Position numbers and translations under genes: made by a program
Shown here: piece by piece, positions 1-6,544 of the stretch
Layout of the letters: every line of letters begins with the position of its first letter
Position numbering within the stretch: position 1 is the first letter of the stretch
IMG/VR virus record: IMGVR_UViG_3300045117_000143
Coordinates: 1-36,391 of that record
From: a virus
DNA: 36,391 nucleotides
Direction: 5' to 3' (one strand)
Notes under the pieces: model-generated
Told to the model about the DNA's origin: nothing
Seen by the model: only the letters and a program-made list of their open reading frames with translations
The model's database searches: none

Positions 1-389
1 ACGATCCGCACCAGCGGCGTGCCGTCGTCCGCGTCGAACCCGTCCGGCTCCACGAAGATCGAGAGCTTCGCCCGCGTCATCTGGAACCCGCACAGTTTGC
101 ACGCCGAGATCATCGCCATCCGCAGCCCCGAAGCCGGGATGCCGCACCACCCGTCCGGCGCGACGTGCATGGCGTCGCGGTAGGCGGCCTCGAAGTCCTT
201 GGGTTCCTTCTTCTTGCCCTTCTTGGCAGTGGAACCCGCGGCCTGCGTCTCGTGCATTTGCTGTCTCGCCTTGGCCGAGAACTTGTGCTGCACATAGGGA
301 GCCGCGCCCTTGATTTCCAGGACCGCCGTTTCCAGGTTGGGCGGCTGGATCGTCACATGAACTTCCTTCTCTGCTTTCTCTGACTTCAT
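1..389 (-). CDS. Phage early protein of unknown function, partial (C-terminus beyond window)
   Basis: This minus-strand reading frame starts at ATG 389 and runs off the left edge, so only 129 residues are visible. The start follows AAGGGGAAACGACA, a usable Shine-Dalgarno site. Residues 10-40 contain a hydrophobic alternating stretch followed by APYVQHKFSAKAR. A lysine-rich linker (KKGKKKEPKDF) comes next, and then GWCGIPASGLRMAMISACK with two cysteines about 14 residues apart. I recall similar proteins from other phages without an assigned role; I do not recognise a catalytic motif. It is the most downstream gene visible in the short minus-strand early cluster, separated from its upstream neighbour by the repeat tract at 400-870. 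A DNA-metabolism role is possible but only a guess. Confidence 0.75.
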   Translation of the reverse strand, partial: MKSEKAEKEVHVTIQPPNLETAVLEIKGAAPYVQHKFSAKARQQMHETQAAGSTAKKGKKKEPKDFEAAYRDAMHVAPDGWCGIPASGLRMAMISACKLCGFQMTRAKLSIFVEPDGFDADDGTPLVRI

Positions 390-399
390 TGTCGTTTCC

Positions 400-870
400 C
401 CTTTGGCCGGTCTTGCCGGCCTGTTGTTGTGTTACTGCCTCGCCACGTCAAACCCCTCCAGGCCAGACACGCCTTGCCGGCCGTGCCACTCCCCACCCTG
501 CCATGCCACTTCCCGCCCTGCCGTGCCACTTCCCGCCCTGCCGTACCTGCCTGACCCGGCCTTGCCACTCCCACCCGAACCTAACCTTGCCCTGCCTGCC
601 TTGCCAAGCCGTGCCTGTCCTCTCCTGGCCACACCCCACCAAAACACGCCCTGCCTGCCTCGCCTCTCCTAGCCCGTCCTCACCCCGCCGTGCCCAAACG
701 CGCCACCCTCGCCGGCCGTGCCATGCCGAACCGCGCCCAGCCCTGCGCTGCCGAGTCCTGCCCTGCCTGCCGTGCCCGGACACGCCGCCCTCGCCTTGCC
801 TCGCGATGCCCAAACATGCCTCGCCTGCCGAGTCCCGCCGCCCGAGCGCGAACGTATCCTCCCCTTGCCC
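400..870 (-). repeat. Degenerate GGCA-type repeat tract, non-coding
   Basis: About 470 bases between two minus-strand genes consist largely of short, imperfect units that read TGCC/CCTTGCC on the plus strand, that is GGCA/GGCAAGG in the transcript. The clearest tandem copies, ccctgccgtgccacttcccg, are near 500-545. The tract has a very strong C-over-G bias on the plus strand. Several overlapping reading frames are open through it only because the repeat unit contains no stop codon, and their translations are repetitive G/R/W/A strings. I see no gene here. A possibly related GCAAGG-rich leader lies at 4336-4440 in the other operon, again with the G-rich strand as transcript. Confidence 0.7.
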
Positions 871-883
871 CATGCGCTCCCGC

Positions 884-1102
884 TCACTTCGCCTTCTCCC
901 GTTCCACCTCGATCAACTTCGCCAGCTCTCGATAGGCGGTGAGGCTCCATTCGAGATCCTCCTGGTGCCTGGCGATTTCGGCCAGCACCGCGTCCCACAG
1001 GGCGGCCTCTCGCGCCTCCTCTCCCCCTACCAGTCGGACACCATCCTCATCCACGACGACCTTTACGCCAAGGCCGTCAAACTCAAACGTCGCCCGTGCC
1101 AT
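884..1102 (-). CDS. Small acidic helical protein, unknown function
   Basis: A 72-residue protein starting at ATG 1102, preceded by AGGAGGGGAAG, a strong ribosome binding site. The N-terminal 25 residues look like a short beta hairpin (FEFDGLGVKVVVDEDGVRLV). The remainder is predicted helical and charged, ending in LIEVEREKAK. There is no enzyme motif or membrane segment. Its first 20 bases overlap the end of the upstream gene, so the two are probably translationally coupled. It is the last gene before the GGCA repeat tract. Function is unknown; size and position fit an accessory early phage protein. Confidence 0.7.
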   Translation of the reverse strand: MARATFEFDGLGVKVVVDEDGVRLVGGEEAREAALWDAVLAEIARHQEDLEWSLTAYRELAKLIEVEREKAK

Positions 1103-1328
1103 CTTCCCCTCCTACTCCCCCCGGCCTCTCCATCCCCTCCGCGTCCGGGGTCGGCTTCCCCTCGAACGGCTCGCAATACACCTTGCGGCCCGCAACCTGG
1201 CACTTCCACGTCACCCAACAGCAGAGCATCCCCCACCCCGCGTTGTGTGGCTCATGGGGCGTGGCGTGCTCGCAGGAGCCGCACGTCGCCGGGTCGGCCC
1301 CGGCGCACAAGACCTTGCCATCCCTCAT
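1083..1328 (-). CDS. Small cysteine-rich protein, possible zinc-binding
   Basis: An 81-residue protein with seven cysteines: C8, C16, C19, C36, C37, C43 and C52. The pattern includes CGSC at about 16-19 followed by a histidine-rich stretch (HATPHEPH), then CC and C at 36-43, which suggests a structural zinc site. The start at ATG 1328 follows GGAGGGGGGAGGCC and overlaps the upstream gene's stop as ATGA. The C-terminal 25 residues are glycine/aspartate-rich and probably disordered. I do not recognise the family. It lies in the minus-strand accessory cluster, fully coupled to its neighbours on both sides. Confidence 0.65.
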   Translation of the reverse strand: MRDGKVLCAGADPATCGSCEHATPHEPHNAGWGMLCCWVTWKCQVAGRKVYCEPFEGKPTPDAEGMERPGGVGGEDGTGDV

Positions 1329-1990
1329 GGCCTCCCCCCTCCCGCCCGCCCCACGAGGTCAGGCACGCTCGCCCACCCGGAGCCGTCCGGCACGAGGGCC
1401 AGGCGGCAGGCCAGCGTTTCGACGCTGGCATGGGTTGGAGAGTAGGCAGCGGCGGGCACTAGCACGTCGCACGCCCGCTCCTCGGCCAGTTCGCCCACGG
1501 CCAGCGGGAACCCTTCCGGCGACACCCGGTCTTGCCGGATGTTGACCCACCTGGCTACGTTGGGCAGCGGTTCCATTTCGTCGTCGTCGTTCAAGACGCG
1601 CTCCCATTGCGTATGCCCCTGCGCGGCGTCGATGGTGACGAGCAGCCGGGCCGGATGCCCGGTTTTTCGCAGGGCCGAAACGAGGCACGCCGCACCCCAA
1701 CTCTTGCCCACGCAGAGCACCGTCTCGTCGGGCTTGCACGCGGCCAGGAGGCCGCACACCCATGCGGTCGAGTCGCGCCGGCCCCCGACGCCGCAGGCCC
1801 ACCGAACCGGGAAGAAACCCAACTCAAACAGTTGTTCGACCACCGGCGAGAGCGCATGGCAGAGGTACGAGCGGCGCACCGTCGCCATCGTACAGCCGGG
1901 CTGCCGCTCATCGGGGATGGCTCCGTCAAGGCCGTACACGGTGCGGCCCGCGGAGCTGGCCCCGCTTCCCAACATGGTAATCAGTAGCAT
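1325..1990 (-). CDS. Putative alpha/beta-hydrolase-fold protein
   Basis: A 221-residue protein. The start ATG 1990 lies 10 bases inside the preceding 55-residue gene and follows GGAG at suitable spacing; the frame stays open upstream, but that part is explained by the preceding gene in another frame. Hydrophobic strand VLCV leads into GKSWG (residues 95-99), which matches the GxSxG nucleophile elbow with S97. LLVTID (D121) and PTHAS (H187) are placed in the usual acid and histidine order, giving a plausible Ser-Asp-His triad. Cysteines are frequent. If correct it would be a serine esterase or lipase-like enzyme, but the natural substrate cannot be read from sequence. It overlaps the next gene as ATGA. 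Family assignment is tentative because the whole call rests on three spaced motifs. Confidence 0.5.
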   Translation of the reverse strand: MLLITMLGSGASSAGRTVYGLDGAIPDERQPGCTMATVRRSYLCHALSPVVEQLFELGFFPVRWACGVGGRRDSTAWVCGLLAACKPDETVLCVGKSWGAACLVSALRKTGHPARLLVTIDAAQGHTQWERVLNDDDEMEPLPNVARWVNIRQDRVSPEGFPLAVGELAEERACDVLVPAAAYSPTHASVETLACRLALVPDGSGWASVPDLVGRAGGGRP

Positions 1991-2148
1991 GGTATCGCCT
2001 CCGTCACGGCGAGCGCCCACAGGAGGCAGGCCCCCAGGGTGAGCGCGACGCCGCAGATGTACCAGAGAATGTCTGTCCCGCGCCGGCTCCACCATCGGCA
2101 GATGAGCAAGTAGCGGGAGCGGATGCACTTGCGGGGGCCGTGCCTCAT
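1981..2148 (-). CDS. Small single-pass membrane protein, 55 residues
   Basis: The start ATG 2148 forms an ATGA overlap with the preceding gene and follows GAGGTGGCCGC. The product has a basic N-terminus (about ten Arg/Lys/His in the first 25 residues) followed by one hydrophobic helix around residues 28-48 (ILWYICGVALTLGACLLWAL), then a short tail ending IPCY. The layout predicts an inner-membrane peptide with the positive end inside. It shares 10 bases with the start of the hydrolase-like gene, so the two are likely translated together. A link with lysis or superinfection exclusion is conceivable but unproven. A shadow frame covers part of this gene and hides it in long-ORF searches. Confidence 0.6.
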   Translation of the reverse strand: MRHGPRKCIRSRYLLICRWWSRRGTDILWYICGVALTLGACLLWALAVTEAIPCY

Positions 2149-2426
2149 GCGGCCACCTCATCGCGCTCCGGGCAATCGTCCGCGTGCCCCACCCCGGACC
2201 AGCAAAAGCAGTCGCACCCCTCGAACCCCAAGTCCCACCCGCCAGGGCCAGCGATGATGGAGCTTCCGTCGTCGAAGCGGTACGCGGTGAAGTCGCCGTC
2301 CTGCTCGACAGTGGCGGCCCGGCAGAGGTGCGCGAGGGTCACGCCTTCGGCAGCCTTGAAGCGCTGGCCGTCGTGGCCCAGGGCGGCACTGATCTTCATG
2401 GCTTCGGTCGTCGTTTTCGTCTTCAT
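2145..2426 (-). CDS. Small protein with C-terminal cysteine cluster, unknown function
   Basis: A 93-residue protein and the first gene of the minus-strand cluster. The start ATG 2426 follows GGAGAAGAAG; an internal ATG ten codons later has no better site. Residues 45-70 look like a small beta domain (DFTAYRFDDGSSIIAGPGGWDLGF). They are followed by CDCFCW and a further cysteine near the C-terminus (CPERDE), which could bind a metal. The stop overlaps the next start as ATGA. It faces the divergent control region, with a TATACT-like -10 box about 45 bases upstream. No family recognised. Confidence 0.7.
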   Translation of the reverse strand: MKTKTTTEAMKISAALGHDGQRFKAAEGVTLAHLCRAATVEQDGDFTAYRFDDGSSIIAGPGGWDLGFEGCDCFCWSGVGHADDCPERDEVAA

Positions 2427-2952
2427 CTTCTTCTCCGCTTTTCAACCGGGTCCATCCCGGCAACGCCAAGAGTATATGCAGATTGCGTGCCAGAGTAAGC
2501 GCAAAACATATATCGCCATTGGACGAACGCCAGCAAAACCGCACGGCTGTAAGGCAAACTATTTTTTGACTTTCCGACCGTGATTTATTCCGCCGTCCAT
2601 TCTATGCGAATAGTGCGAAACCTAACGCGCTTCACCTGCCCAAACACGTTACACTTGCTGCGTTCCGAGACAATCGGAGATAACCCGCACCGCTATTGAC
2701 GTTGCGCCACTTTCACCCCGAAAAATGTATCAAATTGCGAACGGCGTATTTTTCGGGCGCTATCCGGCCTCGCGTGCGAATCATTAGAGTATTGCGGCCG
2801 TGAGCGCCTTTCGGTTGCGCCATCGGCAAACTGGCATAGCAGTTGCATACATATTCGCCCCGAAGGCCGGGCGGCTCCGGTGGCCGGTTCTTCCGCTCCG
2901 GCCCGACGCAGCCGGGGCCGCTCGACCTGGACCATGAAGGGGAGGATTTCGG
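2427..2952. promoter_or_regulatory. Divergent control region between the two early clusters
   Basis: This 526-base stretch has no convincing gene and is visibly richer in A and T than the rest of the window. It separates a minus-strand cluster from a plus-strand operon, so promoters for both are expected. On the minus strand a TATACT box lies at 2476-2471, about 45 bases before ATG 2426, with only a weak -35. On the plus strand TTGACG lies at 2696-2701 with A-rich sequence 19 bases on, and TACATAT at 2848-2854 is another possible -10. None of these is a full consensus match, so individual promoter calls are weak while the regional call is strong. A GC-rich leader from about 2855 precedes the plus-strand operon. 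Confidence 0.6.
2605..2780 (+). repeat. Four same-direction TGCGAA hexamers, possible operator or iteron sites
   Basis: TGCGAA occurs at 2605-2610, 2614-2619, 2736-2741 and 2775-2780, always in the same orientation and inside the divergent control region. The first two are nine bases apart. Chance would give well under one copy in this length. They could be binding sites for the HTH-like protein encoded immediately downstream, or short iterons. No dyad symmetry was found around them. Confidence 0.4.
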
Positions 2953-3258
2953 ATGAAAGAAAAGGGGATGTTCTACCGGGCGGTGCGGCGCATTCTCACC
3001 GACCGCGGCGCGACGTGGGAAGAACTGGCGGCGGCGTGCGGCAAGCACAAGCTCACCATCATGCACCGGCTCACCGGGCCTGTCACCCCGGCCACGCTGG
3101 ATCTCGTCGGCGGCGCACTCGGCGGCCACTCGGGGGCCTGGTTGCTCTCGCAGGCGTGGGCGGAATACCGCCGCTTGAAGGCTGCGGGTGCGGACGTGCC
3201 GATGCCCCGAATGATGGGCGAACACACCCCGGATGATCCGGGGCAACAGGAGGGATAA
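2953..3258 (+). CDS. Small HTH-like putative early regulator
   Basis: A 101-residue protein, first gene of the plus-strand operon, starting at ATG 2953 after GGAGGATTTCGG. Residues 20-55 (TWEELAAACGKHKLTIMHRL, then PVTPATLDLVGGALG) resemble the Cro/C1-type helix-turn-helix arrangement of a first helix, a recognition helix and a supporting helix. The C-terminus is proline/aspartate-rich. No other domain is visible. Its position next to the divergent control region with the TGCGAA repeats fits a phage repressor or early activator. The HTH assignment is by pattern only and the glycine at the usual turn position is shifted, so a non-regulatory role is possible. Confidence 0.55.
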   Translation: MKEKGMFYRAVRRILTDRGATWEELAAACGKHKLTIMHRLTGPVTPATLDLVGGALGGHSGAWLLSQAWAEYRRLKAAGADVPMPRMMGEHTPDDPGQQEG

Positions 3259-3262
3259 CGAC

Positions 3263-4291
3263 ATGGCAGGATTGATCAAGGTGGACAGCAAGTTTCTCGG
3301 GCCGCTCAAGGTGCGAAACGGCGAGTTGGAGGCGGGCAAGCTGCGACTGGTCGAGGCGCAGGTCAAGCTCACCGCGGGCACGCACTACACCGGCATCCAG
3401 GGCAAGATGCTCCTGTCGCCGGAAGGGGCGATGCGGCTCAACCAGATCGCGGGCCTCAGCATCGCCCTTCCCGTGGGGAGTTGGAGCGAGGCGAAAGACA
3501 AATACGGGTTCTCCGAAGTCAGTCGCCGGGTGCTGGTCGTCGGGCACACGCCGGGGGGCAAGCTCCAGGTGGTGGACTACTCCTGTTCCTTCTCCGTGCG
3601 CGCCTACTTCATCAAGGCCCTTTTCGGAAAAGTCACGGGCCGCGATCGCAAGGGCGACGGCGAGGGGGCCGAGGAGAGCAGCGGCGGCAAGTGCGGCTTC
3701 CTCGGTACGGTGAAGCACGAACCAGAGGCCAAGCCCGGCGAGCGGTGGGAATTCGTCCCGGTGGACGAGTCGGGCGTCGGCCTGTGGGTTGACCTCGCCC
3801 ATCCCAAGATCGCGAAGGCGTATGAGACGCAGGCCCAGGATCGGCAGTTCGCGGATCGGCGGTGCCTGGGCATCGCGCTCCGCAACGCGCTCGCCATGCA
3901 CGGGGCGATGCCGGGCAAGATGCTCGGGACGTACAAGGGCTACCAGCCGCCCCCCGAAGTCACCGTGCCCGTGTACCAGTGGCGCGGCGACAGCGAGGAG
4001 TCTGCGGCCGTGGCCGCGTCGCTGGCCGAGGGCCGGCCCCCCGCGGAGTTGAAGGGCGTCGAGACGGTGACGGTCACGGACAACGAGCCGTCTGACGACG
4101 ACGTGGCGGGCGTCGAGGAACTTGACGAGCGGGCGCTCCCCGAGCCGGACGCCGAAGCCCAGGCCCTCACGGGCGAGGTTCGGCGGCCACGGGGCCGCCC
4201 CCGGAAAGAGGCCGTGCCGGTGGGCGGCAGCAATGCCCAGGCGCAGACGGCCGACGCGGGCGAGGAACCGGCGGGGTTGCGGGATTTCTAG
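3263..4291 (+). CDS. Phage DNA-binding protein with C-terminal AT-hook, possible recombination protein
   Basis: A 342-residue protein. I chose ATG 3263 because AGGAGG lies nine bases upstream; the frame also has an earlier start at 3233 without such a site. Residues 1-225 form one conserved-looking domain, with LSPEGAMRLNQIAGL near 55, SYS-like CSFSVRAYF near 105 and QFADRRCLGIALRNALAM near 210. That layout is reminiscent of phage single-strand-annealing proteins, but I cannot assign it to RecT, Erf or Sak. After an acidic linker, RRPRGRPRKEA near 310-320 matches the AT-hook core GRP flanked by basic residues. It is followed by a Rad50-like ATPase and a helicase, which supports a role in recombination or replication. 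Confidence 0.55.
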   Translation: MAGLIKVDSKFLGPLKVRNGELEAGKLRLVEAQVKLTAGTHYTGIQGKMLLSPEGAMRLNQIAGLSIALPVGSWSEAKDKYGFSEVSRRVLVVGHTPGGKLQVVDYSCSFSVRAYFIKALFGKVTGRDRKGDGEGAEESSGGKCGFLGTVKHEPEAKPGERWEFVPVDESGVGLWVDLAHPKIAKAYETQAQDRQFADRRCLGIALRNALAMHGAMPGKMLGTYKGYQPPPEVTVPVYQWRGDSEESAAVAASLAEGRPPAELKGVETVTVTDNEPSDDDVAGVEELDERALPEPDAEAQALTGEVRRPRGRPRKEAVPVGGSNAQAQTADAGEEPAGLRDF

Positions 4292-4462
4292 TAGTCGGTT
4301 TTTGGCGTCAGTAAAAACCCCTTGCACTCGGACGATGCAAGGGTTACGGTAAGGGTAGCAGCAAGCCTTACCGCATGATGCAGTAAGGATGCTGCAAGGG
4401 TGGCGGTGAGGTTGCAGCAAGGTTGCCGCAAGCCTTACCGCCGGGGAAAGCGGAGGGCGACA
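4292..4462 (+). repeat. Leader with hairpin cluster and GCAAGG-type repeats
   Basis: This intergenic stretch holds three consecutive perfect hairpins. GGTTTTT/AAAAACC is at 4297-4303 and 4313-4319. CCCTTGCA/TGCAAGGG is at 4319-4326 and 4336-4343. CGGTAAGG/CCTTACCG is at 4347-4354 and 4366-4373. From 4336 to 4440 the sequence is built of degenerate GCAAGG/GGTTGCNGCAAGG units, with a second CCTTACCG at 4433-4440 that could pair alternatively. Read on the minus strand, the second hairpin is followed by TTTTT and would look like a Rho-independent terminator, although no minus-strand gene needs one here. On the plus strand it may form a structured leader of the ATPase gene. Confidence 0.55.
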
Positions 4463-6544
4463 ATGGGCGAGCAATTCATCATCATCACTTTGCGGGGGGT
4501 CAAAGGCGTCACGGGCACCGCGGTCCTCGGGCCGCGGACGCTGCTCACGGGGGCCGTGGGGGTGGGCAAGTCGGCCTACCTCTTCGGCCTCCAACTCGTG
4601 CTCTTCGGCCGCGTCCCGAGCATCGGGATTGCCGAGGGCGGCAAGCAGGACGTGGGGCGGTTGCGCCTCTACATGCGGGACGGCGGGAGCGTCACCGTGG
4701 GCTTTCCCGACGGGCGCAGTTTCGGCTACGCCTTGGAGTACACCGAGAAAAGCGCCCGCCTCAAGGCCCGCGGCCAGGCGGAACCGGACGGCCCGGTCGT
4801 CGAGGGGGCCGAGGCCGAGGCCCTGATTGCGGACTGGCGGCAGTCCGCAATCATGTGCTCCTGGTCCGCATTTCAGCGGGCCAACGACCGCCAGCGGCGG
4901 GACATGATCCTCGACTACTTCCCCGGCCTCGATTCCGAGGACGCGGCCCGGTGGGCGCGGTGCGAGGCATATGCGGCGCTGGCCGACCTCGTGAACGAGT
5001 GCTCGGTGGGCACGCCCCGGCACACCGCGGACGCGGAGCGCACCTATCGGCTCGGCGCGGTGCGGGCCGTGGGAAGCGACGCGCACGGCATCATCGAGGC
5101 CCTGGAGGGCAAGGCCCTTGGTTCGCTGGCCGCCCGCCTGGACCGGCTGCACACCGAGAGCAAGAGGACGGAGAACGAGCGCAAGGCGCGCAAGAAGGCG
5201 GTTGAGGGGTTGTCCTTGATCGAGGACCAGCGCACGGTGACACAGCAGGCCGGGGAGCTGCCCGTGCTCGAAGAACGCCTGCGGAACATGGACACGGAGA
5301 TCGCCGCGCTCGACGCCCAGGCCCAGGCGCACGAGCGGGGCGCGCGGAACAGGACCGCGGCCGAGGGGCGGTTGACGCGGGCGAAGCAGGCCGCGGAACG
5401 GCTGCGGGTCGAGGTTGGCCGCCTGGGGAGCGTGGAGGCGTGCACGGCTGCGGCCAAGCAAGCCGCCGACGCGGAAGCCGCGGTCAAGGCCGCCCGGCCC
5501 GCCCTGGAACTGGACACGTCGCCGCTCGTGACCGCGCTGGCCGACGCGGAGGCGCAGTTGGCCCGTGTCATGGAAGCGGGGCGACAGCAGAAGATCATTT
5601 ACCTGGAGGGCAAGGCCGGGACGTGCCCCCTCACCAAGGGGCCGTGCTCCGGGGATTTGTCCGCGGCCGTGGCGACGGCCAAGGACCAGCTCGCCGTGCT
5701 CGCCCAGGCCAAGCGCACGCACGAGGCCGCGGTCGCCAGCATCAACGCCGAGCTGGCGGCCCTCGCGGCCAAGGCGAAGCTGCACAAGACGGACATGGAG
5801 CGGTGGCGGGACGCCATGCAGGCCGCCATCGACGCCACGGCCGCGGCCCGGCAACGCCTCACCCGTGCGCCCCAGGCCGCGGCGGAACTGGCCGACGCGG
5901 AAGCCGCGGCCAAGGCCGCACAGCAGGCATTCGACGCGCTCACCGTGAGCGCCGCCGCGGACCCCGCGCACCGGACGGCCCTGGAGGAGCAGCGGGGCCG
6001 GCTGACGACGCAAATCAAGGTGGTGCGGGACGCCAAGGCCCGGCTCGACGTGGTGGCCGGGGCCGGCGTGGACGCGGCCGAATACGAGGCGAAGTTGTGG
6101 AAAGCCGCCTGGCAGGGGGCGGTGGCGGGGCGCAACGCCTACCTCCAGAGCCGCACGGCCAAGACGGCGAGCGCCATGCAACGGGCGGTCAAGGCTCTCG
6201 GATTGGGGGAAGAGTTCGTGATTGACCTCGGAGCCGACATGCGACTCGGGGTCATGCGGGACGGCGTGTATGTGGACGTGGAGGCCCTGAGCGGCGGGCA
6301 GTCCGTCATGTTCGGCGCGGCCCTGCTCGCGGCCCTGCCCGTGCCCAAGGAAGGGGAGCGGCGGATCATCATCGTGGAGGGGGTTGAAGCCGGGCCGGAA
6401 TTGCCCGTGCTGCTCGACTACCTGCGAACCGTGCCCGCGGCGTACATCGCCCTCGCCAGCGCGACCGCGCCGGAAGCCGCGGAAGGGTGGCTCCGGGTGC
6501 GGGTGCCAGAGGACACGGACGACAGCCAGGAGGCCGCGGCGTGA
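4463..6544 (+). CDS. Rad50/SbcC-like coiled-coil ATPase
   Basis: A 693-residue ABC-type ATPase of the SMC/Rad50/SbcC group. ATG 4463 follows CGGAGGGCGACA; the upstream in-frame start at 4400 lies inside the repeat leader. Walker A is GAVGVGKS (residues 30-37). Long alanine/glutamate/lysine-rich heptad regions at about 215-345 and 350-560 predict a split coiled coil. Between them TCPLTKGPC (CX6C, near 390) sits where Rad50 has a zinc-hook CXXC. The signature LSGGQ is at 609-613. The Walker B position reads IIIVEG (635-640), so the usual Asp is Val while the catalytic Glu is kept. Such proteins usually act with an Mre11/SbcD nuclease, which is not visible here; instead a helicase gene overlaps the stop (GTGA). 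A role in DNA end processing or recombination is inferred. Confidence 0.8.
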   Translation: MGEQFIIITLRGVKGVTGTAVLGPRTLLTGAVGVGKSAYLFGLQLVLFGRVPSIGIAEGGKQDVGRLRLYMRDGGSVTVGFPDGRSFGYALEYTEKSARLKARGQAEPDGPVVEGAEAEALIADWRQSAIMCSWSAFQRANDRQRRDMILDYFPGLDSEDAARWARCEAYAALADLVNECSVGTPRHTADAERTYRLGAVRAVGSDAHGIIEALEGKALGSLAARLDRLHTESKRTENERKARKKAVEGLSLIEDQRTVTQQAGELPVLEERLRNMDTEIAALDAQAQAHERGARNRTAAEGRLTRAKQAAERLRVEVGRLGSVEACTAAAKQAADAEAAVKAARPALELDTSPLVTALADAEAQLARVMEAGRQQKIIYLEGKAGTCPLTKGPCSGDLSAAVATAKDQLAVLAQAKRTHEAAVASINAELAALAAKAKLHKTDMERWRDAMQAAIDATAAARQRLTRAPQAAAELADAEAAAKAAQQAFDALTVSAAADPAHRTALEEQRGRLTTQIKVVRDAKARLDVVAGAGVDAAEYEAKLWKAAWQGAVAGRNAYLQSRTAKTASAMQRAVKALGLGEEFVIDLGADMRLGVMRDGVYVDVEALSGGQSVMFGAALLAALPVPKEGERRIIIVEGVEAGPELPVLLDYLRTVPAAYIALASATAPEAAEGWLRVRVPEDTDDSQEAAA

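Noticed and set aside
400-870. CRISPR array
   Set aside because: Units are short, irregular and contiguous, with no constant repeat of 25-40 bases separated by unique spacers.
448-873. Minus-strand frame of 141 codons in the GGCA tract
   Set aside because: Several frames are open at once because the repeat unit lacks stops. The product is a repetitive G/R/W/A string with no folding potential.
2696-2730. Full sigma70 promoter from TTGACG in the control region
   Set aside because: The -35 is good but no acceptable -10 is found at 16-18 bases, so it is mentioned only as a weak possibility.
2693-3381. Minus-strand frames across the divergent control region
   Set aside because: They cross the AT-richer non-coding region and the start of the HTH-like gene, with no ribosome binding site or recognisable domain.
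3083-6181. Open frame of 1032 codons on the minus strand
   Set aside because: It is antisense to the AT-hook and Rad50-like genes, which have clear domains and ribosome binding sites. Its translation is low-complexity Arg/Pro/Gly/His, the mirror of GC-rich codon bias.
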